Shown one piece after another: positions 1 through 9,000 of a stretch of 9,041 nt of DNA. Source of the DNA: Rhodopirellula sp. (GTDB lineage Bacteria > Planctomycetota > Planctomycetia > Pirellulales > Pirellulaceae); assembly GCA_003513555.1 (NCBI GenBank), contig DOPG01000124.1, positions 1 to 9,041 on the forward strand, given 5' to 3'. The notes under the pieces were generated by a model. That model was given only the letters and a program-made list of their open reading frames with translations. It was not told the DNA's origin and did no database searches. Positions within the stretch are counted from its first letter, which is position 1; each line of letters begins with the position of its first letter. Made by a program: the position numbers and the translations under genes.

Positions 1-66
1 GGGACGATGGGGTTGGCACGAAGACGAACCTTGATTAGAAGGCACTCGCTCGAGCATTCGCGCACG
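1..66 (+). other. Arg/His-rich first 22 codons, atypical for the protein
   Basis: The first 22 codons read GTMGLARRRTLIRRHSLEHS and then RT. There are six Arg and two His here, while Arg and Lys are scarce through most of the rest. The repeat pattern starts immediately after, at NNSVAAYI (base 67 on). The preceding hydrophobic Gly/Ala block that the repeat register predicts is absent. Other frames are no better: frame 2 stops at base 32 and frame 3 at base 36. This may be a local sequencing or assembly error, a frameshift, a contig edge, or genuinely unusual sequence. Confidence 0.5.
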
Positions 67-3000
67 AACAATTCCGTAGCCGCTTATATTCACGATTCGA
101 CAGTGGATGCAGAGGCTGACATCACCGTAAATGCAGGTGAAAGTGATACATCAGACAACCTGTCATTTGCCGGTAGCGTTGCGATCGCAAATGGTCTTGC
201 TGGTGCTGCGAGCGGCGCCGAGGCAACAACATGGATGGCCTCGGCAGTCTCCTCCCGCATTGCAGACTCCAGTCTTGATGCTGAGGGAGACGTTAGCGTA
301 AAGGCCGATGCAGAAGCAGATATTAAACGAGCGCAGGCAATCGGGGCCGCTATTGCCGTCGGAGGTGCCGGAGGCGCGGGGCTGTCGATCGCTGCAAGCG
401 TTGTCAGCAATAAGGTAAACAATGCGATTGAAGCTGCGATTGAGCAAAATTCAGATGATGATCAAATCAATGCTGCCGGAGATGTCACCGTTGCTGCTCG
501 CCAATCGAAACTGAATATTGATGATGTGGTTGCAGTCACTGCCTCTGTTGCTGCTGGTGGTACTCCACTGGCAGGAGGTGGTCTTGATATTGACAATACT
601 GTTAACAACACCATTACAGCCGATGTTAGCGGACCGGACGACAATCCTTCAACGACCACGATTGTTTCGGGGGGATTGATTGAGGTCACTGCCGAAGAGA
701 AGACAACGGTAGACGTCGATGCATCAAATACAACGCTGGCTGCCGGCGGACTCGGTTTGGGTCTAGGCATCTCTCTGCTGGATTTGAACTATGATTCAAA
801 AGTTAGCAGTACCGTAAGCGATGCAAATTTGGATACGGTGGACTTAACCGTTTCTGCCACGAGTGATTTCGACATCGAGCGTCACCGCACCGTCGCTGTT
901 GCCGCATCAGGTGGGGTGGCAGCATCTGGAAGCCATTCGAAAACCATATTCACTCCCATCATCGACGCAAGTGTCGATACCTCCACGATTGCCCTTACAG
1001 GCTCAGCCTTATTGACATCTAACAGTGATCTCCAAGTCGAAACTGAGGCTTTTGGCGGGGCACTTGGGGTTGGGGCAGTCGGTTCGATGCTCGCCGAAAT
1101 TCAAACGGGAAGTGGGACCGGCTCTTTCGACACCAAAACCGCACTCGGTGACGACAATATCATAACCGGCGGTGCGGTGTTTTTATCGGCAGAAGCTGAT
1201 CATCAGCTCTACAGTGATTCAGTTGCTGCTTCGGCGGGTTCATTGGGGATCGCAGGCTCACAGTCCAATTTGTTATCGACCTTCGGGGTTCAGGTGCAGC
1301 TTGGCACGGACAATGAACTCGACGTTGAGGCATTTCAAATCAACTCCAAGTTAGCGCAGGATTTCGATTCACGCGCTGATGGTTACAGCGTCGGGGGTTT
1401 TGCTGGGGCGGGGGCCGGCGTGACCAACAGCATCGAAAGTGAATCCAAGGTCCAGATCGGTCAAAATAACAGTATTCATGCCAACGATATAGTGATCTAC
1501 GCACTCAACCAGGCGGACAAAGAACACTTTGAGACCAACGTTCGGGCTGGCACCGCAGCGGCCGTAAATGTCTCAGCAATCGATAGTAAAACGGAATTGG
1601 AAAACTTCGGTTCTTCCGTCGTCATCGAGGATGGAACCAGCCTTACCGTTTCGGGATCCATCACTTCGCCGGGCGACCTTAAGATTCAAACAAAAAATGA
1701 TTTCAGCCTCTTTGACGCGGTCAATATGACGACCGTGAGCGGTGTTGGAATCAACGCGGCGAATAGTTATGTCGACGCGGACACCAACAGTTCAATCACC
1801 CTATCCGGCGTGACCATTGAGAATGCTTACGGAGACGTTGAGATTGCCTCCAAAACGGATGGGATGATCGCTTCTGATCTGCAACTCTCTGTCACCGCTC
1901 TGTACTCAGGCTCTGGTGGTGGCTCCTACTCCACCCTAACACCAACCAACACGGTTGATATCGGAGATAGTTCCGTCATTCGTGGCAAGAATGTGATTAT
2001 CAACAGTGGCTTGTCAGCGTCGGGCGTCAAGAACTTGCTGGATGTATTTGCCAATGTCGACATGACTACCTTGGGTTTTGTGGGAATCACAGTGCCTATT
2101 CTGGAAGCCAAGCTGAATGAGAACAACTCAGTTAATTTAAGCGACGACAGCACGATCGAAAGCTCGCGCAATATCTATCTGGCAGCCGAGAATGCCCCCG
2201 GGGGCAGTGATCGGGTGAATGTGTCAGGTCTGGCACTCAATATTGCATTTCCCCCGTATGGGTTTGATATCGCCAATGAAGCAGTTGTCACAAACAAGAG
2301 CAGCAGTAATGTTTCAATTTCAGACTCTGCCACGGTCACGGCGGGGCGACTCAATCAGACGTTTTATCGAATTGGCTCGACTCATCTGGATGACTACGGC
2401 GATGCAGACATGGACTCACTCGATGAGTCCGAGTTAACAGCTCTTAATCTTCCGACCACAGTAGACTACGAACGACAGCACCTCACCTTTGACCAGATGT
2501 TGTTCCCGGTGGGTGCGGCAACAGTCATTCAGTACGACAGTACTGTGAGTTCAGGCGGAGGTGTATCCAATTACTACTACCAGCTTTCAGACTCATATCT
2601 GTCATCCATCGCGGGTGGCGAGATAGAGGTAGACCTCTTAACCGAGGATTTTACCGACACATCGAGATGGGAATCGTATTCCTCGGATCCCTCCATCGAC
2701 GATGAAGACCTCTCTGTTTACACAAGTGGGATCACAAGTGCTCTGGCAAATGATTTGGACAAACAGTTCTACGTCTTAAAGCCAACTGATGCAGCGATGC
2801 CAACGACAAGTTACCGCAACTACGGAATACAGATTATCGATGCACTTGATGAAGTAAACTCTTGGCTTGCGAATCACAGCGGCAATGATGAAGCAGTCGC
2901 CCGGTATGAGAGTCAAAAAGCTTATTTGGAAGGTCTTTTAGACGATCTTGGCCTCGGAGAAACCGAGGACGGTGTCACACTGTACCCTGAATCTTTAGAT

Positions 3001-6000
3001 CTGATTCAGTTCATTGTGCCCGATCTGTACGCAGCTCCCGGAACCATCTTCATTTCAGCTGCTTCACAGAGCACCACTGATTTCACTTCGTTAGTTTCAA
3101 GTGGCGTGCTCAACCCCCGCGCCGGAGCCCAAATCGATGTTGGTAATGACTCACCATTCACCATGTCGGTGTCGGAAATTGAGCTGGACACAAGTGAACG
3201 AATTGCGATCGATGAGGATGGAAACTATACGTTGTTGTCGCCCGGCAACGTGTATGTCAACGAGGCTCCGGTTTCAAACAGCAGCGACAATGTATCGAGT
3301 GATTACTCGTCGACGGACAGCAACGTGGATCTTACTTATGGCGATATTGTTAGTTACACGACAGCAGATGACACGGACTATTACGTGTTTGTGGGTGCGG
3401 CCGCACGATACGGCTACGATCTCACCTCAGCAGATTACAGCGATAGCAACTGGGTGCCCTACGGCGATTCAATCATAACCGTTCGCCAAGACGCGACAAC
3501 GGACTTTGACGGTTACGGCGTGTCCTTTACGGCAGACGTAGAGCTTAGTGCCTCGATTCAGGAATTAAATCTGACTGCCGACATCACCAACAAAAACGGT
3601 GATGTACGTATTAGCAATTACGAAGGTGGAATCGTATCCTCGGCGGACATTAATGGAGCAAATGTCGAAATTTATTCAGCCGGGGATTTTAGCTTGGCCA
3701 GTGAGGGTTGGTTCCACACCAATCAGGACCCCCGACAATACATCACCACTGCAGAATACACAGATCTGTATGAGGCCGTACGTCGTGAGGAGGATCAACT
3801 GTTGGCGTACACCGATGAAGATGGCATCGGACCGGGAGATGATTACGACTTGGCTGCTGCGATTAACCAGGACAGCTCGTCAATCATTGCTGGTGGTGAT
3901 ATTGCGATCTCCGCCGTGTATATCAATATCAACGGGCTTGTGCAAAGTGGTACTTCGGATTACTCAATTACGATCGACTCAGATTTCACGGCACCAAGCA
4001 AGACCACAGCATTGAGCAGCCTTGCGAATGTAACCTTCGGTGATGTCCCTGTAGACGGCTACTACGATAGCGCTACGGGACGGATTGTGATCGAGGAGAT
4101 TACACCCGACGGTGGAAATATCACTTTGACCGGTAAGCTGCTTAGCACAGGGAACGGCGAGCTGAAGGTGGCAGATGGATACGCCACCGTATCGATCACA
4201 AATAATTCGACACTTGATCTGGAGATTGGCGAGATTGATGTGTCGGTTGAGCGGGATTCCTCCATCACCCTCATCGAGCCACTCGACGAGGCAGAAGAAG
4301 TTGGCGGTGAATCTGCAACCCTGAAGAAAACCGTTTTTGATTATTCCTCGGGAAGCGTTTCCCAAGAGATTTTCTACGGCGTCGTGGACGCAACGTCAGA
4401 CCTAAACAGTGATGGCAACATTTCAAGTATCGAATACGTCTACGACAGCTCAAATTCCATTAGTGGTAACACATCGGAATTTGAAATTCAGGACGAATAT
4501 TACTACACGTGGACTGAAGGACAAGAGTCCACTCAAACGACAGTCTCGTACAAGAAGAAAAAGTCATTCCAAGTGATCGGTTCTTGGGATCAGAATTTAA
4601 AGAATGCTAATTGGGACTGGCAGGATGTAAACTATACGGATGATACGCCTCTTCTCGAATCGGAATCGAGGGAGGTGATTTCTGGATCAAGCGACGTCTA
4701 CAGCATCGCTTACGAACAAAAGGATGATACTGATGTTAGCGTCAACGACGCAACCATCGTGAAGGACATTAACGAGGGTCAATATTATAGATATGTAGGG
4801 ACTGCCTCTGATTATGTGATACCGTTTATTGACAGCACCGGTGACTGGCAAACGTCAGACGCGGACTGGCAGGTTGTGACTGGTTTCTCCTTCAATGAAA
4901 GTGACACGGACGCGAATCAGTATCTGTCTGACTACGAAGCCTATTCATTCAAACGCAAAAAGTGGAGAACGGGTGGCGGTTTTCTTAAGAAGAAGATCTA
5001 CCACATCAAACAGACCACGATTCAAGGTTTAACGGATTACTTTACGCATAGCTTGAAAGCTGATTATCCTGTTGCCATCAATTTTGATTACACGGCTTCT
5101 GCAGACGCAGGGATCACAATTGATTCGGAACACGATGTTTATGTAAACGGTAGCCAGCATGTTAGCTCAGACGGGTTTTGGAGGGGTACGGTAGTCAATA
5201 GTCGAATGGAGATGGTCGACGATGCCGCAGTCTTTGCTGGCCAAGTCTCGCTGTCGGTAGGTTCGAGTACAAGTGACCACATCGACTTGAACGTTCAAGG
5301 TGGCACTGGTGAACCTTATCAGATCACAACAGGAGGAAATGTCTTTCTGAATGTGATTAGTGAAGACAATGCGTCAAGTTCATTGATTGTCGACACCATT
5401 GTATCGACAGGTGGAAATGTAAAGATTTCCGCTCCTGATGGGCTTACAGCTGAAGACGAGAACTCGATCATTCAGGGCTACTCGATCGAGCTGATCACCG
5501 CTCGAGGTGAGATCGGTTCCAGTGAACTTGCCTTGCCCATACGTGCAGGTGAAGGTGGTTTTGCTGCTCAGGCTTTGGGGTCCATTGCGGTGTCCCAAAC
5601 AGAGGGAGACCTCCATTTGATCGAACCAACGTTTTGGGACTCGGGTTTAGCAAGTGTCGAGAGTTTAGAGGGTAGCGTTTCCGTGCAAGCTTTGTCCGGT
5701 TCGATTGTCGATTCCTGGCAGGAAAACCTGTCCTTGAGTGACGAACAGGTTGAACAGCTTGACGAGAGCCTCGCGCTTACCGGCGAAGCTGCCGAAGCGG
5801 TGGTGGAGAATGACATTCTGCAAGAGGAAAATGCAGAGACGAACGCGTACCACAACTATTGGGCCGAGCAACGTGCATTGACCCTGAACGACGATCCCGA
5901 TACTTCCTTTGTGCTCTCGGACATCGACTTCGATCTCGGCACTTTGTCGACCGTTGAAGCTCACAACTTGACCACGGGAGATCAGGTGTTCTTCGCGGTG

Positions 6001-9000
6001 AGCGAGGGAACTACTAACGTTGTAAACGTCAGTGCATCGCGTTCCTACTACGCTATCGTGATCGATGACTACACGATTCAGCTGGCACAATCTCGCTACG
6101 ACGCTGCAATCGTGAATCGATTTAGTGATGACCAACAATCATCTGCGATCACCTTAGACCTTCTACAAGTGAGCGAAATCGAAGACATTACGGATTTCGG
6201 CATTTCAACCTTTAGTTACACCTACGATTCCGTGTCGCGGTTTCAGGAGATTGAGGTCGATTCCAACACCGTGATCAAAGATGTTACATCCAGTTCGGCT
6301 GGTGGATACTACGCTTATGGAGGGGATTCAAATATCTACTTGCTGGCAACTCAGACAATCGATTCAGGGAGTGTTGAATATCATTTTGATCCTTCGTCGA
6401 GTGATTGGACTGCCGTCTCTGGCTATGATTTTGATCAGACGAGTACTACGGATGGTTATTATTTGAGTTCCTATTTCGACGATACCTACGACGAAATACA
6501 CAGCACCCACTCAGGTGATGAATACGATGTCAATTTCATCTACGCGCTGTCCGACCAGGAAGTTGCTGACGCATTCGAAGATCGCGTGAGTGACGACGCA
6601 ATCTTTAATTCAATCGGGGTGTCGTTGCTGTTAGAACTGTATCCGAATCAAGAGGTCCTGACGTTCGGTTCAACGACAACTCAGGAGTCGTACAACATCT
6701 ACGGCTCGGATGTGACAGTTTCGGCCGCTGGATCCGATGCAAATGTTGGAGCGATCTCGTCTTCCTACGGCATCGACATGTCTGTCGAGTTCGATTCACT
6801 CAGTACGGAAGAGCAGCAGGTACTTTCTACAGCGACAACTGATGACATCGTTGGGTTTTCCTATGACCTTTATCAGTACATCGGCAATGAAGCTGATGCG
6901 GTTTTAGCAGACATTGATCTCGAAAGTTCTGATTTCGCATCCAGTTGGAGCAGAATCGATATCGACGTACTGTCTGCGTTGGCTGAGTCAGAAGAAGGTG
7001 ACAGCATTTTAAGTAATGGTGATGTCGTGCTGTTTCAATACGGCGAGTACGGTCTTTACGTGTATGAAGGTGCTGACGCAACTGTAAACCTAGCCAGCGA
7101 GGACCGTGATGGTGCATCTTGGTCCCAGCTTGAAGCGGACTATGCGTTTGACTTCAGCGATGAGCAAGTGACTCTCGAGTCTGGTCTTCTTGTCCAGGAT
7201 AGAGACTCCGTTTCACAGTTGACACTTCAGGTCTTTGACGATGTCGAACTTTACGCGACCGGTGAAGTAAGTATCGCGGCCACGGGCACGATTGCTGTGC
7301 ATGATGATCACGGTGATTTCGATGTGTCTTTGGTAGAATCTGGTGGCGATGCAAGACTGACTTCGAACTCCAATATTTTGGATACTTTGACATCAACGGA
7401 TCAGGCGATCTCAACAGGGGGAGGCTTGACTCTCAGTGCCGGGGGTGGAGTGTATGCCGCAGATGGATCGCCCTTCAGGCTGCGAGTGCAGACTGGAAGT
7501 GAAGCAGAGATTACGGCTTCCGCGGGCTTGATCGATTTGCAGCATTTGGCAAGCGGCACAACCACCGTGCAGGGTGAATCTGTGAATTTCAGTTCACTCT
7601 CGCTTCGATCAGCGACCAGTCCGCTCAGTGTAAGCGTTGAGACAGTGGCTAGCGACGATGCAAATGGTGACCTATTCCTCGGACGCGTGGTTGCCGGTAC
7701 AGATGTTGTCCTGAAAGCCGCCGGCAACATCATTGATTTGTACGATGACGTTCGTGCGATTGTTATCAATGCAGACTTGCCTGATGAAGCCGACCCGGGA
7801 ACCTTGACACTCACCGCCGGTGGTGCCATCGGAGAGTCTGATAACCCCTTGGACATTAGTACTGTACCAAATGGCATTTACGCCACCGCCCAGGATTCAA
7901 TTCATCTGAATTTCATTGGGGATGCAATCCTTCAAAACATACAGTCGCAAACTGGGGACGTTGACCTGAATTTAGCTGGCACGGCCTATGTCAATTACAT
8001 TCAGGCAGAGGATGGACGAATCACCATCGACAGTAATGATGCGATTGTTGAGGGGACGGCCGATGGCGCGATCGATTTTCTATCGCTCGGACTGGTTCTC
8101 AATGGATTTGACAATGTTGGCACGAGCACAAATCCAATTTCAGCGGAGACTTCGTACCTTGAAGGCTCATCCGATGGAGGGTTTTATCTTCAGAACGATG
8201 GCGATTTGACAATTGGTCAACTGTATGACGACATTGATGGGATTGAAGCATCTGGACCACTGATGCTGTTCGCTTCCGGTGTGATGTATGTTCGCGAAGA
8301 TTTAGTGACCCATGGGACTACGCAGAAAATTGAAGCGGAAAATGACATTGAGATTCGAGCGGGAATCAAGTCCAGCGGCGGTGAGATCAACATCCTTGCC
8401 GATCGCAATGTCATGTTCACCGCTGACGGTTCGGTGAACATCGAATCCGGATCAGAGACCATTCTCGTGCAGGCTGCAAGCGACGGCGGCGCGACGGGTG
8501 CTATTGAAATGGATTCGGGGAGCACGATCACAGGTGTCGACGGTCTGGTTGAGTTGCTGGCTCATGAAGACATTACACTGGCCTCGATAAGTGCAGATAA
8601 TAGTGTTCGGATTGAATCCACTTCTGGAGCAGTACTAGCAAATCAGAATAACGCAAACGGCGTTACTGAAATTACCACGCCAGATCTGTTGATTTTATCA
8701 CAGGGCGTTGGTGGGACCGCGAGACCCGTGGGCACCACAGTGCAAGCACTCGAAGTCGCGGCTGGTACAGGCGGCATCTACCTAAGTGAAACAGATTCCA
8801 TTTACTTGGGTGGAATTGACAATTCGAATTTATCTGAGGCCACGGAACTGGACGCTCTGACGGCTACCCAGTCCATTGAACTGACTGCTGGAGGCCACAT
8901 TGAGGTTGTCGAATCGATCAGCAGCGATGATTCAATCAGCATCGTCAGCACTGATACAAGTCTAAGCACACCTGTGAGTGAAACGCTGCACAATATTTCT

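Noticed and set aside
7..9. ATG at base 7 as the gene start
   Set aside because: The frame is already open at base 1, no upstream sequence is available to show a ribosome binding site, and the following residues are not a signal peptide. The repeat pattern implies that the protein begins well upstream.
340..405. Hydrophobic Gly/Ala stretch as a transmembrane helix or signal segment
   Set aside because: Similar blocks recur every 50-70 residues in the array and are broken by Gly pairs, so they are better read as part of the repeat fold.
3811..3846. DEDGIGPGDDYD as a second calcium loop or RTX nonapeptide
   Set aside because: It is acidic and Gly-rich, but it fits neither the EF-hand spacing nor the GGxGxDxUx repeat, and it occurs once.
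3101..4015. Two plus-strand open frames (3101-3478, 3599-4015) out of frame with the giant gene
   Set aside because: They overlap well-patterned beta-strand coding sequence in frame +1 and encode Arg/Thr/Met-rich, patternless peptides typical of shifted frames.
3979..4365. 128-codon minus-strand open frame containing Cys-rich stretches
   Set aside because: It overlaps other minus-strand frames and the strong GGNITLTG strand ladder on the plus strand; nothing suggests it is expressed.
5665..6138. 157-codon open frame on the minus strand
   Set aside because: It is antisense to a coherent part of the giant gene (helical insertion and TGDxVxF module), with no motif of its own.
7401..7877. 158-codon open frame on the minus strand
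   Set aside because: It lies entirely antisense to the continuous frame +1. Its Ser/Pro/Ala-rich composition is what results from reading this gene's Gly/Asp/Thr-rich codons backwards, and no domain is recognisable.
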